44,117 nucleotides of DNA from an uncultured Ruminococcus sp. (GTDB lineage: Bacteria > Bacillota > Clostridia > Oscillospirales > Ruminococcaceae), in the NCBI GenBank assembly GCA_900550695.1, contig URTF01000009.1:1-44117 (forward strand). Reading direction: 5' to 3'. Shown here in pieces: positions 17,563 through 26,511 of this stretch (the first letter of the stretch is position 1; each line of letters starts with the position of its first letter). The translations under genes were made by a program, and so were the position numbers. The notes below the pieces were generated by a model. It had not been told where the DNA came from. It was given only the letters and a program-made list of their open reading frames with translations, and did no database searches.

Positions 17563-17730
17563 TTCGGAATTAGGAATGCGGAATTCGGAATTATTTATGC
17601 TCCACTCAAAACAGCGGAAGCGATATTGTAATAATTTAAGGTTACAAAAGCCCAAATTGTGACCTTATTTTCGCTTTTTACGTGGAGGCGAAGCTTAATT
17701 CCGAATTCCGAATTCCGCATTCCGAATTTA
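17561..17730. repeat. Inverted pair of AATTCGG-type repeats enclosing a hairpin
   Basis: A 33-base AATTCGGAATT-type repeat begins within the stop codon at 17561-17593, and an inverted copy ends the element at 17695-17730. Between them is a further dyad (AAGGTTACAA near 17639-17648, near-complement at 17659-17668). The whole 170 bases could fold into one long cruciform or RNA hairpin. No reading frame is seen inside. Confidence 0.7.
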
Positions 17731-17815
17731 ACTAAGTTTGCATAATGCACAATTTATTATTGCAAATATCGTTGAATTTGCCGTGGTGAAGTGATAAATA
17801 TTAGCCGCTTTAGCC

Positions 17816-17844
17816 TTGACAATATTTTCTTTTGGGTTTATAAT
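17816..17844 (+). promoter_or_regulatory. serC promoter
   Basis: TTGACA (17816-17821), a 17-base spacer, and TATAAT (17839-17844): a full sigma-A consensus. Confidence 0.85.
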
Positions 17845-17900
17845 ATAAAAGTATAGTTTCACTTTTTTATTTTGTAATACTATTATTGGAGGCTTTTAAT

Positions 17901-18989
17901 ATGTCCAGAGTTTACAACTTCAGTGCAGGTCCTGCTGTACTTCCCGAGGAAGTTCTTAAAGAAGCAGCTGCAGAAATGCTTGATTACAACGGCACAGGTA
18001 TGTCCGTTATGGAAATGTCCCACCGCTCAAAGGCTTTTGAGGAGATCATTCAGACCGCCGAAAAGGATATCCGTGACCTTATGAATATCCCCGACAACTA
18101 CAAGGTTCTCTTCCTTCAGGGCGGCGCTTCACAGCAGTTCGCTATGATACCTATGAACTTTATGAAGAACGGCGTTGCCGATTACATAATCACAGGTCAG
18201 TGGGCTAAGAAGGCTTGGCAGGAAGCTCAGAAGTACGGCAAGGCTAACGCTGTCGCTTCTTCCGCAGACAAGACCTTCTCCTATATCCCCGACTGCTCCG
18301 ATCTTCCTATCGACGACGATGCAGACTATGTTTACATCTGCGAAAACAACACTATCTACGGCACAAAGTTCAAGGAACTCCCGAACACAAAGGGCAAGAC
18401 GCTTATCGCTGACGTTTCTTCGTGCTTCCTCTCCGAACCTATCGACGTAACAAAGTACGGCGTTATCTACGGCGGCGTTCAGAAGAACGTAGGCCCTGCA
18501 GGCGTTGTTATCGCTATCATTCGTGAAGACCTTATCCCCGAAAAGCCTTATGTTGAGAACACACCGACAATGCTCCAGTATAAGACTCACGCTGACAACA
18601 ACTCACTTTACAACACACCTCCATGCTACGGCATCTACATCTGCGGCAAGGTATTCAAGTGGATAAAGAAGATGGGCGGACTTGAAGCTATGAAGGCTCA
18701 TAACGAAAAGAAAGCCGCTATCCTTTATGATTTCCTCGACCAGAGCAAACTCTTCAAGGGCACTGTTGAAAAGAAAGACCGCTCGCTCATGAACGTTCCT
18801 TTCGTAACAGGTGATGCTGACCTCGACGCTAAGTTCGTTAAGGAAGCAAAGGCTGCAGGTTTCGAGAACCTCAAGGGACACAGAACCGTTGGCGGTATGA
18901 GAGCATCTATCTACAACGCTATGCCTATCGAGGGCGTTGAAAAGCTCGTTGAATTCATGAAGAAATTTGAGGCAGAAAACCTTAAGTAA
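17901..18989 (+). CDS. serC: Phosphoserine aminotransferase
   Basis: A 362-residue PLP enzyme converting 3-phosphohydroxypyruvate and glutamate to O-phosphoserine, second step of serine synthesis; cytoplasmic. 'YNFSAGPAVLPEEVLKEA' at the start is the family opening, and 'YGGVQKNVGPAGV' carries the PLP-binding lysine at about residue 197. Length is normal. The ATG at 17901 follows TTGGAGG; an in-frame upstream ATG (17886) overlaps that site. The gene precedes serA, 226 bases away, with repeats in the gap. A serB-type phosphatase is not in the window. Confidence 0.96.
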   Translation: MSRVYNFSAGPAVLPEEVLKEAAAEMLDYNGTGMSVMEMSHRSKAFEEIIQTAEKDIRDLMNIPDNYKVLFLQGGASQQFAMIPMNFMKNGVADYIITGQWAKKAWQEAQKYGKANAVASSADKTFSYIPDCSDLPIDDDADYVYICENNTIYGTKFKELPNTKGKTLIADVSSCFLSEPIDVTKYGVIYGGVQKNVGPAGVVIAIIREDLIPEKPYVENTPTMLQYKTHADNNSLYNTPPCYGIYICGKVFKWIKKMGGLEAMKAHNEKKAAILYDFLDQSKLFKGTVEKKDRSLMNVPFVTGDADLDAKFVKEAKAAGFENLKGHRTVGGMRASIYNAMPIEGVEKLVEFMKKFEAENLK

Positions 18990-19023
18990 AATTCGGAATT
19001 ATGAATTCGGAATTCGGAATTAT
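18990..19023 (+). repeat. AATTCGGAATT-type repeat after serC
   Basis: Three near-tandem copies of an AATTCGGAATT-like unit start directly after the serC stop codon; same family as at 17561, 17695 and 43084. Confidence 0.75.
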
Positions 19024-19049
19024 TGTGCTTGGCAAAGTTGCGTGAAAAT

Positions 19050-19191
19050 GTAGGGGACGGGTTTTCCGTCTGCATTAAAACGGCTATGCCGAATAATTTT
19101 GAAATTCCGTAGGGGCGGATCCCATATCCGCCCGTTATATTGACCCTTTTATTCAAATTCAATTGTAGGGGACGGGGGACTGCCCCCTACA
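19050..19191 (+). repeat. Cluster of three GTAGGGG palindromic repeats before serA
   Basis: Copies at 19050-19073 (GTAGGGGACGGG type), 19109-19134 (GTAGGGGCGG...CCGCCCG type) and 19164-19191 (outer arms TGTAGGGG/CCCCTACA). Each can form a GC-rich hairpin. The last ends nine bases before the serA ribosome binding site, so it could affect serA expression. Confidence 0.75.
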
Positions 19192-19214
19192 TACATAATG
19201 GGAGGTAAATTGAA

Positions 19215-20381
19215 ATGTACAATATTCAGACATTGAACAAGATCTCTAAGTACGGTACGGATAACTTTGATACTGCAAAGTACACCGTTGCCGATGAAGT
19301 TGCTAATCCTGATGCTATCATGGTACGTTCCGCTGCTATGCACGATATGGAATTCGGCTCGAATCTTCTTGCCATTGCCCGTGCAGGCGCAGGTGTAAAC
19401 AATATCCCCGTTGACAAGTGCGCGGAGCAGGGTATCTGCGTATTCAACACACCGGGCGCAAACGCTAACGCTGTTAAGGAACTCGTTATCGCAGGACTTC
19501 TTCTTACATCGAGAAAGATCCCCGATGCTATGATCTGGGCGCAGACCCTCAAGGGCAACGGCGCAGAGGTTGGCAAAATGGTAGAAAAGGGCAAGTCCCA
19601 GTTCGCGGGTCCTGAGATCATGGGCAAGACGCTCGGCGTTATCGGACTTGGCGCTATCGGCGTTCTCGTTGCCAATGCTGCTATCGCACTCGGCATGAAG
19701 GTTGTCGGCTATGACCCGTTCCTCTCAGTTAAGGCAGCACTCAGCCTTGATCCGTCCGTTAAGACTGTTTCGGACGTAAAGGATCTTTACGCTGCCGCTG
19801 ATTATGTAACTATCCACGTTCCTTTCAACGCTGATACAAAGGGCACTATCAATGCCGATGCTATCGCTGCAATGAAGGACGGCGTTCGTGTACTCAACTT
19901 CGCAAGAGGCGAACTCGTTGACAACTCCGCTATCCTCCCTGCACTCGAAAGCGGCAAGGTAGCAGCTTACATCACTGACTTCCCGTCTGATGAAGTTCTC
20001 GGTGCAAAGGGCGTTATCGCTGTTCCTCACCTCGGTGCTTCGACTCCGGAATCCGAGGACAACTGCGCTAAGATGGCTGCTCTCGAACTCATCGACTACA
20101 TCGAAAACGGCAATATCAAGAACTCCGTAAACTATCCCGATGCTTCGATGAATGCTGCAGGAACTAAGATCTGCGTAATGCACAAGAATGTTCCTGCTGT
20201 TATCTCCGCTCTTACAACTGCTCTCGGCGATGCAGGTCTTAACATCGACAATATGCTCAACAAATCCAAGAAGGACTACGCTTACACTCTCCTCGATGTT
20301 GCAGGCAACGTAAGCGACGATGTTGTTGCAAAGCTTTCCGCTGTTGATACTGTTATCAAGGTAAGAGTTATCAAAAAGTAA
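19215..20381 (+). CDS. serA: D-3-phosphoglycerate dehydrogenase
   Basis: A 388-residue NAD-dependent dehydrogenase catalysing the first step of serine synthesis. The NAD-binding motif is 'LGVIGLGAIGVLVANAAIAL' (about 139-158). The catalytic arginine lies in 'NFARGELVD' and the histidine in 'PHLGASTPESEDNC'. The last ~75 residues ('TKICVMHKNVPAVISALTTA' onward) form a C-terminal ACT domain, which usually mediates serine feedback. It is the short form without the intervening domain. The ATG is preceded by GGGAGG. It follows serC and probably shares its promoter unless the repeats interrupt the transcript. Confidence 0.95.
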   Translation: MYNIQTLNKISKYGTDNFDTAKYTVADEVANPDAIMVRSAAMHDMEFGSNLLAIARAGAGVNNIPVDKCAEQGICVFNTPGANANAVKELVIAGLLLTSRKIPDAMIWAQTLKGNGAEVGKMVEKGKSQFAGPEIMGKTLGVIGLGAIGVLVANAAIALGMKVVGYDPFLSVKAALSLDPSVKTVSDVKDLYAAADYVTIHVPFNADTKGTINADAIAAMKDGVRVLNFARGELVDNSAILPALESGKVAAYITDFPSDEVLGAKGVIAVPHLGASTPESEDNCAKMAALELIDYIENGNIKNSVNYPDASMNAAGTKICVMHKNVPAVISALTTALGDAGLNIDNMLNKSKKDYAYTLLDVAGNVSDDVVAKLSAVDTVIKVRVIKK

Positions 20382-20439
20382 GGGAAATTCCCTTTCGGCA
20401 ACGTACTTGAATAAGCAGAATTTCTTTTTATGAAATTTC

Positions 20440-20484
20440 ATCACCCCGTTATAGCATATTGTGTTATGACGGGGTGATTTTTTG
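20440..20484 (+). terminator. Terminator after serA
   Basis: A 10-bp stem (ATCACCCCGT at 20440-20449 with its complement at 20469-20478) followed by six Ts. Confidence 0.85.
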
Positions 20485-20533
20485 TGTATTCCGTATTGCA
20501 GTTTGCACAAAAAATGAAACGTAAAATCGGGTA

Positions 20534-20547
20534 TGTAAACGTTGACA
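20534..20547 (+). promoter_or_regulatory. CcpA catabolite-responsive element (cre)
   Basis: TGTAAACGTTGACA matches the cre consensus TGWAANCGNTNWCA at every fixed position and includes the -35 hexamer of the binding-protein promoter. Binding there would normally repress. Another LacI-family regulator could use the same site. Confidence 0.8.
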
Positions 20548-20571
20548 TAAACGCACTTGATTTGTTATAAT
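20542..20571 (+). promoter_or_regulatory. Promoter of the first solute-binding protein
   Basis: TTGACA (20542-20547), an 18-base spacer, TATAAT (20566-20571). The -35 lies inside the cre box. Confidence 0.8.
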
Positions 20572-20625
20572 TAATACATTGAATATATTGAGAGATCCGA
20601 AAAGAAATATTACGGAGGATATTTT

Positions 20626-22053
20626 ATGGCAAACTACAAAAAGATAACAGCCGCAGCACTGGCTGTACTTATGGTATCGGGACTTGCAGCCTGCGGAAAC
20701 AGCTCGGAAGTTCCCGAGGAAACCACAACTCAGGCAACCGTTCCCATCAACACCGCCGAGCTTTCCGAAGAGGACGCAGAGCAGGTAAAGAGCGTTGCTG
20801 ATCTTCTCACCGGTGAGCTTGAAAACAAGACTATCAAGTGGTTCTCGTTCTATGATCCTTTCCACGCTTCGACTTCGGGCAACACAAAGGCGCTTTCACT
20901 CGAACTGTTTGAGCAGAAGTATGACGGCGTTATCGAATATATACCGACAACGTGGAACAAGCGCTTCGACGATCTTTCCACAAAGATAATCGGCGGCGAG
21001 GGACTTGACTTTATCGCAGGCGGCGACCTCGATTCATTCCCCAACGGCGTTACAAACGGTATGTTCCAGACTGTTGACGATTATATCGACTATGACAGCG
21101 ACCTTTGGGCACCCGTAAAGGATCTTAACGATATGTTCTTCCTCGGCGGACATCACTATCTCATCGCAACCGCCGCAACAGCAGGTCAGGTCGTTTACTA
21201 CAACCGCCAGACTATCGAAGCCTACGGTCTTGACGATCCTGCCGATCAGCTCGAAGAGGGAACATGGACATGGGATGCGTTCAAGCAGGATCTTCTTGAA
21301 TTCTGTGATGTTGACGCAGGAAACTACGGCCTTGACGGCTGGTTCAACGAAAAGCCTCTTATGATGACATCGGGCGCACCTGCACTCGAGATCAAGGACG
21401 GAAAGCTTTCCGACAACTTCTACAGCCCCGCACTTGAACGTGCAATGAACTTCCAGAGGGAGCTTTTTGACAACGGACTTATCCTTGACAAGAACCTCAC
21501 GGGCTGGAAAACCCACATCGAATATATCGGCGAGGGCAAGGAGCTTTTCTACATAAGCGGACTTTACGAGATCAACTCTTCACCCGATATCTGGACAAAG
21601 ACATTCGGCGAACCTGAGGACGTTATGTTCGTTCCGCTCCCGAAAGACCCGAACGCTGACGCTTATTATCTCCCTGCAGGTCTTGAAGCTTATATGCTCT
21701 GCAAGGGCGCACAGAACCCCGAGGGCGTTATCAAGTTCATGGAATGTATCCTCGCAGCAAACAGCGATGACAGAACAAAGCAGATCAACCGTGACAAGAG
21801 CATCAACGACTTCGGCTGGACTGAGGAAATGCTCGCAATGCAGGATAAGATCAACGAAATGACAGCAGAACACCCTGTTTATGACCTTGTAAACGGCGTT
21901 CAGCCTGACCTCAACTCCCTCGTTGACAGCGGCGAAACGGGCGTAAGAGCTGCATTACAGGGCGGCGACTGGGCAACTGTAAGAGAATCGCTTGATATGG
22001 CTGCACAGATCTATATCGATGAGTTCAACAAAGAACTTGAAGCTATGGGTTGA
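20626..22053 (+). CDS. Solute-binding lipoprotein 1 (ABC sugar uptake type)
   Basis: A 475-residue exported lipoprotein of the family 1 solute-binding proteins, which deliver sugars or oligosaccharides to ABC permeases. The lipobox is 'LAAC' (Cys23) after a short hydrophobic signal, followed by a Ser/Thr/Glu-rich linker. Typical features include 'LELFEQKYDGVIEYIPTTWN' and 'VVYYNRQTIEAYGLDDP'. ACGGAGG precedes the ATG. It is paralogous to the next gene but has its own promoter and terminator. No permease or ATPase gene is nearby, so its transporter must be encoded elsewhere. The cre box suggests repression by preferred sugars. Confidence 0.9.
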   Translation: MANYKKITAAALAVLMVSGLAACGNSSEVPEETTTQATVPINTAELSEEDAEQVKSVADLLTGELENKTIKWFSFYDPFHASTSGNTKALSLELFEQKYDGVIEYIPTTWNKRFDDLSTKIIGGEGLDFIAGGDLDSFPNGVTNGMFQTVDDYIDYDSDLWAPVKDLNDMFFLGGHHYLIATAATAGQVVYYNRQTIEAYGLDDPADQLEEGTWTWDAFKQDLLEFCDVDAGNYGLDGWFNEKPLMMTSGAPALEIKDGKLSDNFYSPALERAMNFQRELFDNGLILDKNLTGWKTHIEYIGEGKELFYISGLYEINSSPDIWTKTFGEPEDVMFVPLPKDPNADAYYLPAGLEAYMLCKGAQNPEGVIKFMECILAANSDDRTKQINRDKSINDFGWTEEMLAMQDKINEMTAEHPVYDLVNGVQPDLNSLVDSGETGVRAALQGGDWATVRESLDMAAQIYIDEFNKELEAMG

Positions 22054-22105
22054 TTTTTTGTAACATACAGTTAATATAAAATTTACAAACAACTTAATCG
22101 TTTAA

Positions 22106-22150
22106 AAGGCGGACAGGGGCAAAAAATGCTCCCGTCTGCCTGCTTTTTTG
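22106..22150 (+). terminator. Terminator after binding protein 1
   Basis: A stem of GGCGGAC (22108-22114) with GTCTGCC (22134-22140), continued inward by GGGGCA/TGCTCCC-type pairs, then TGCTTTTTTG. Confidence 0.8.
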
Positions 22151-22195
22151 TTGGAAGTTAACAAAACGTCCGAAACCAAATATACAAAATCAACA

Positions 22196-22224
22196 TTGAC
22201 TAAAAAATCAATTTTTGATATAAT
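22196..22224 (+). promoter_or_regulatory. Promoter of the second solute-binding protein
   Basis: TTGACT (22196-22201), a 17-base spacer, and extended -10 TGA-TATAAT (22219-22224). No convincing cre box, unlike the paralogue. Confidence 0.8.
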
Positions 22225-22313
22225 GTTAGTTGCTTAAACGTGAATGTACATATTACTTTTGTGCATTATTTGACAGTTCCTTTGCAATAAGGAAAAACTT
22301 TGGAGGTTTACAA

Positions 22314-23780
22314 ATGAAAAATATCAAGAAGATACTTGCAGGTATCATGGCATTGACAATGACAGCCGCTCTTACAGCCTGCGGCGACAAGACCGCTGAC
22401 GGCGGCAGCACAAGTGAAGATACTACCGCTACTACCACCACCGCAAAGACCGTTGCTATCAACGAAGAAGGTCTTAAGGAAGGCGAAGAGGAAGCTCTTG
22501 AAGAGGTTATGGAACAGCTCCAGGACGTTGAACTCGAAAACAAGACAGTTAAGTGGCTCGCTCACTATGACCTCAATCCGGATACCGCTACCGGCGCAAG
22601 CAAATCGGTAGGACTTGAAATGTTTGAACAGAAATACGGCGGAAAGGTAGAATGGATCCCTACAACATGGAATACACGTTATGACGACCTTTCCACACAG
22701 GTTCTCGGCGGCAACGGCGTTGATATCTTCCCCGGTGATGATACAGCCAACTTCCCTAAGGGCATCATCAGCGGAATGTTCCAGCCTGTTGACGACTATA
22801 TCGACATCAACTCCGCAGTATGGCAGAACGTTGCCGCAGGTATGGAGCTTTATAAGTTCGGCGGCAAGCACTACGAACTCGTTACAAGCGTAGAAGCTGA
22901 AGCTATCGTTATCTATGATAAATCCACTATCGAGGCTCAGGGCTTTGACGATCCCTGGGAGCTTTACGAAAAGGGCGAATGGAACTGGGATTCATTCAAG
23001 TCCATGCTCTATGATTTCGTTGACCCCGATGCTTCCCAGTACGGTCTTGACGGCTACTGGAACGAAAAGGCTCTCCTTATGTCCGCAGGCGTTCCGATGA
23101 TCGGTCTTTCCGCTGACGGCGGCGTACAGAGCAATATTAACGATCCTACTATTGAAAAGGCAATGAACTTCCAGTACGAACTCAATCAGAACGGCTGCAA
23201 GTTCCCGAAGGAACAGTTCAGTTGGAATGAACAGCCTCAGATGCTCGGCGAAGGCTCTGAACTCTTCTACATAATCGGACCATATTGTGTGCGCAAGGCA
23301 CCCGAAGCATGGACGATCGGTGTTGACCCCGAAAACCTCGGCATCGTTCCCGTTCCTTCTCCTGCAGGTTCCGATCCTTACCAGGGCGCAAAGGTAAACG
23401 GCTATGCACTCTGCAAGGGTTCTGCTAACCCACAGGGCGCTGCATTGTTCGCAGAATGTAATATCCTCGGCAATATCGATGAAAGAGCTGTTGCTATCTC
23501 CGACAGAAAGGCTGCCGATGACTATCAGTGGAGCCAGGAGATCATCGACAAGATGAAGGCTATCAACGAACTTGCAAATCAGTATCCTGTTGTTGACCTT
23601 GCTACAGGCTGCTCCTCCGATATCGCTTCCATCACAACAGACGGCGGCGACCAGATGGGTATGAGAGCTGCATTCGACGGTACAGACTGGGCAACGATGA
23701 GAGAAACTATCGCTGACACGGTTGCTATGCTCGTTGACGAGGTTGACCAGAACCTTAAGGCTGCTATCGACGCTCAGTAA
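22314..23780 (+). CDS. Solute-binding lipoprotein 2 (paralogue of the preceding)
   Basis: A 488-residue exported lipoprotein with signal peptide and lipobox 'LTAC' (Cys24), then a Thr-rich linker. It shares the same blocks as its neighbour: 'VEWIPTTWNTRYDDLSTQVLG' is split by one residue from the corresponding run, and 'GMFQPVDDYIDINSAVW' aligns with 'GMFQTVDDYIDYDSDLW'. The two therefore arose by tandem duplication and then diverged. The ATG at 22314 has TTGGAGG; upstream in-frame codons lie in the leader. It likely binds a related carbohydrate. No permease genes are present. Confidence 0.9.
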   Translation: MKNIKKILAGIMALTMTAALTACGDKTADGGSTSEDTTATTTTAKTVAINEEGLKEGEEEALEEVMEQLQDVELENKTVKWLAHYDLNPDTATGASKSVGLEMFEQKYGGKVEWIPTTWNTRYDDLSTQVLGGNGVDIFPGDDTANFPKGIISGMFQPVDDYIDINSAVWQNVAAGMELYKFGGKHYELVTSVEAEAIVIYDKSTIEAQGFDDPWELYEKGEWNWDSFKSMLYDFVDPDASQYGLDGYWNEKALLMSAGVPMIGLSADGGVQSNINDPTIEKAMNFQYELNQNGCKFPKEQFSWNEQPQMLGEGSELFYIIGPYCVRKAPEAWTIGVDPENLGIVPVPSPAGSDPYQGAKVNGYALCKGSANPQGAALFAECNILGNIDERAVAISDRKAADDYQWSQEIIDKMKAINELANQYPVVDLATGCSSDIASITTDGGDQMGMRAAFDGTDWATMRETIADTVAMLVDEVDQNLKAAIDAQ

Positions 23781-23826
23781 GTGTCTGATATCGCAACTGA
23801 ATAAAGGGAACCCCCTAAAATTATCC

Positions 23827-23869
23827 GACCGCTGTTCTGCGATTTGCAGGGCAGCGGTCTTAATTTATT
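23827..23869 (+). terminator. Terminator after binding protein 2
   Basis: A 14-position stem with one or two mismatches (GACCGCTGTTCTGC at 23827-23840; GCAGGGCAGCGGTC at 23846-23859), then TTAATTTATT. Confidence 0.8.
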
Positions 23870-23898
23870 ACAAAATGGATAAAAATTTAAATTACCAC

Positions 23899-23927
23899 TT
23901 CCATTTGAGCTTATAATTTGGTATAAT
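23899..23927 (+). promoter_or_regulatory. Putative promoter of the carboxypeptidase operon
   Basis: TATAAT at 23922-23927 with a weak -35 (TTCCAT) 17 bases upstream. Confidence 0.45.
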
Positions 23928-23980
23928 AAATAATGTACATAATTTTTTTGAGTTTTCTCCCGAAAGGAATGGTAATAGAT

Positions 23981-25333
23981 ATGAAAAAAATAGCGGTCCT
24001 GCTGTCCGTTCTGATGCTTTGGGCAGTGTTTATGCCGATAAAGGCGGGCGCTGTAACATTTACGCCGAATTTCACCGTCAACAGCGAGGCGGCGGTGCTT
24101 ATTAACCTCGATAAGGACATCGTTGTATATGAAAAAAATCCGACCAAGAAAATTTATCCTGCTTCGCTGACAAAGATAATGACTGCGCTAATCGTCCTCG
24201 ACAATGTTCAGGACCTTGACAATACCGAATTTGAAGCCCCTCTTGTCGTTTTTGACGAGCTTTACGGTCAGGGTGCGTCTGCAGTAGGATTTTCACGTGG
24301 AGAAATTGCCACCGTTACCGACCTTATGTATTCGATGCTGATGTATTCAGCCTGCGAATCGGCAGGTATCCTCGCTTACAATGTCGGAAACGAAAGTATC
24401 CCGAACTTCGTCGATATGATGAACGAAAAGGCAAAGGAGATCGGCTGTACGGGTACGAATTTTACCAATCCGCACGGACTTTTTGACGAAAATCAGTACA
24501 CGAATGCCCGTGATATGGCTCTCATTGCGCAGTACGCAGTTGAAAATTATCCGAAGTTCGTTGAGATCGCCTGCACGACCGAGTACACGATGAAAGCGAC
24601 CAACTATCAGGCAGAGGGCTGGGCGACTATCTATCACACGAACAAAATGCTCCGCCCAAGCTCGGACTACTATTATCAGTATGCGCGCGGAATAAAGACG
24701 GGTACGCTCGATGAATCGGGAAGAAACCTCGTTTCAATGGCTCGCAGGGACGGCAACAACTACCTCCTTGTTACAATGGGCGCACCGATGTATGATGCTG
24801 ACGGAAACACCGCCAACGGTCAGTACGAAGACCATAAGAACATCTACGAATGGGCATTCGAGAACTTTTCCTACGAAAAAATTCTTTCCACGGGGCAGGA
24901 GATAACCGAACTTCCCGTTAAGCTCGGTCAGGATCAGGATCACGTTCTGCTCGTCCCCTCGGAGGATTTTTACACGCTCTGGCCGAAAACGCTCGATACC
25001 TCCAACCTCAAGACCGAGATAGACACCTCGGCGGCGGTCGATGAGGACGGAATGGTGATGGCACCCGTTGAAAAGGGTCAGAAGCTTGGCACATATACGC
25101 TCTCACTTTCGGGAGAAACGCTCTGCACGGTCGATCTTGTTGCAAAAGACGGCGTAGAGCTTTCGCGGATTGACTATAATATACTTAAAGCAAAAGCATT
25201 CGTCAGCTCTTTCTGGTTCAAGCTTGCCGCAGGCATCGCAGTTGCACTTATCATTATTTATACGATACTTCTTGCGATAGCCGCCAAAAAGCGCAGGCGC
25301 AGAAAGCACGTCAACGGAAAAAGAAGATTCTAA
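23981..25333 (+). CDS. dacA: D-alanyl-D-alanine carboxypeptidase (S11, PBP5-like)
   Basis: A 450-residue exported serine peptidase trimming the terminal D-Ala of peptidoglycan stem peptides. A signal peptide covers about residues 1-25. The active-site SxxK is S62-L-T-K65 in 'YPASLTKIMTALI', KTG is at 239-241, and the SxN position reads S123-A-C ('YSACESAG'), Cys replacing the usual Asn. A C-terminal membrane segment ('LAAGIAVALIIIYTILLAI') and basic tail anchor the protein on the outer membrane face. The ATG at 23981 is chosen because an ATG at 23969 is too close to AAAGGA. The gene heads an operon with two small membrane proteins. Confidence 0.92.
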   Translation: MKKIAVLLSVLMLWAVFMPIKAGAVTFTPNFTVNSEAAVLINLDKDIVVYEKNPTKKIYPASLTKIMTALIVLDNVQDLDNTEFEAPLVVFDELYGQGASAVGFSRGEIATVTDLMYSMLMYSACESAGILAYNVGNESIPNFVDMMNEKAKEIGCTGTNFTNPHGLFDENQYTNARDMALIAQYAVENYPKFVEIACTTEYTMKATNYQAEGWATIYHTNKMLRPSSDYYYQYARGIKTGTLDESGRNLVSMARRDGNNYLLVTMGAPMYDADGNTANGQYEDHKNIYEWAFENFSYEKILSTGQEITELPVKLGQDQDHVLLVPSEDFYTLWPKTLDTSNLKTEIDTSAAVDEDGMVMAPVEKGQKLGTYTLSLSGETLCTVDLVAKDGVELSRIDYNILKAKAFVSSFWFKLAAGIAVALIIIYTILLAIAAKKRRRRKHVNGKRRF

Positions 25334-25345
25334 GGAGGGCTTTTT

Positions 25346-25624
25346 ATGGAAGAAAAGAAAAAGATCAGCGTTTCGAGCCTTGTTCTCGGCATTGTCGGAA
25401 CAGTATTTGCGTTCTGTATCCCTGCCGTTACCTACGGCTGCTCGATAACGGGACTTATGAGAGGGCTGAAAAAACGCAGGGTCAAGAACTGCACCGCAGG
25501 CATTGCGCTCAATATCGTTGCGCTCGTGATAGCTGTGTTCAACTCGCTCGCAGGGATCCTTGTCACGCTTAAAGTCTATGGCTCGGAAAAGAGAGCCGAA
25601 GACGACTCCGACGGAGAGGAATGA
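25346..25624 (+). CDS. Small two-helix membrane protein
   Basis: A 92-residue protein with two hydrophobic segments (about 9-32 and 48-73, 'GIVGTVFAFCIPAVTYG' and 'AGIALNIVALVIAVFNSL') and a short acidic tail. The layout resembles DUF4190-like membrane proteins, but no firm family match can be made by eye. AAGGAGG precedes the ATG, 12 bases after the carboxypeptidase stop, so it is co-transcribed. Function unknown; a cell-envelope role is suggested only by context. Confidence 0.7.
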   Translation: MEEKKKISVSSLVLGIVGTVFAFCIPAVTYGCSITGLMRGLKKRRVKNCTAGIALNIVALVIAVFNSLAGILVTLKVYGSEKRAEDDSDGEE

Positions 25625-25633
25625 TCGTATCAG

Positions 25634-26503
25634 ATGAATAAAGTTATGAAGGTGCTGAAGAACAAGTGGTTCATACTGTTCGTAAGCATTCTCAACGGCG
25701 TGTATACGGCAGGACTGCTGTACTTTGCGTATGTCGCTGTTTTTTATAAGATAGAGTTTGAAAACACGATCAAGTTTGCGATAGTTTATTCCGTGATATC
25801 GGTCGTGATCGGACTTTTTATGTATTATACAAGGCGTTCGGCACTCACGGCGGTGTTCAATATACTGAACCTTGTTGCGTTCCTGCCGTCGCTGCTTCTG
25901 AGCTGGGGAAACTGGCCGCTGCTGATACCCGCGGCGATAGTAACGCTGTTTGGCTTCTTCTCCTGCAAGATGAACGAAACGGTCAAGACCGTGTTCGGAA
26001 CGATTTTCCTGCTGATATACATTATCGGCTGTATAATTTTCTTGCTTGTGATGAATGTTTTCGTTGTTAAAACGACAGATACAGTGCTTGAAAGCGGCGT
26101 TTCACCCTCGGGAAATTTTCGTTACTACGTTCTTAACGTTGAAAACAAATCCTCGGGCAAGACTGCTGTTTATGTTGAACCGAATACGATCGACATTGAT
26201 GTTATGGGAATGTTCAAGCTTGATACAACGATAAAAAAGCTCGTCAAGCAGGCGAATAACCCGACAACAATGGAGCTTCGCTGGGACGGCGATCTGCTCT
26301 ATATCAACAATGAAGAATATTTCGACGAAAAGGACTTCTATACGCCCGAAAACGGCTATATCTTCACCGATGACAACTGGACGCACACATACTTTAACGC
26401 CGATTACCCGATCTTCGATTCCATTTACACGATGATAGAAGCGGTAAAGAGGTTCATTACAAAAATGAAAGGCGAAAACGCCGTGCTTATGCTTATACAG
26501 TAA
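25634..26503 (+). CDS. Membrane protein of unknown function
   Basis: A 289-residue protein with about five hydrophobic segments in the first 145 residues and a C-terminal domain of about 140 residues that should lie outside the membrane. That domain begins 'SGNFRYYVLNVENKSSGKTA', which resembles DUF5412-type domains, but the match is uncertain. The GGAGAGGAA site lies in the end of the previous gene and the spacing of 9 bases implies co-transcription. It ends at a terminator. No enzymatic motif is seen. Confidence 0.7.
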   Translation: MNKVMKVLKNKWFILFVSILNGVYTAGLLYFAYVAVFYKIEFENTIKFAIVYSVISVVIGLFMYYTRRSALTAVFNILNLVAFLPSLLLSWGNWPLLIPAAIVTLFGFFSCKMNETVKTVFGTIFLLIYIIGCIIFLLVMNVFVVKTTDTVLESGVSPSGNFRYYVLNVENKSSGKTAVYVEPNTIDIDVMGMFKLDTTIKKLVKQANNPTTMELRWDGDLLYINNEEYFDEKDFYTPENGYIFTDDNWTHTYFNADYPIFDSIYTMIEAVKRFITKMKGENAVLMLIQ

Positions 26504-26511
26504 AAATTTTC

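Noticed and set aside
22225..22250. Possible cre box before the second binding protein (TTAAACGTGAATG)
   Set aside because: The second half does not match the consensus.
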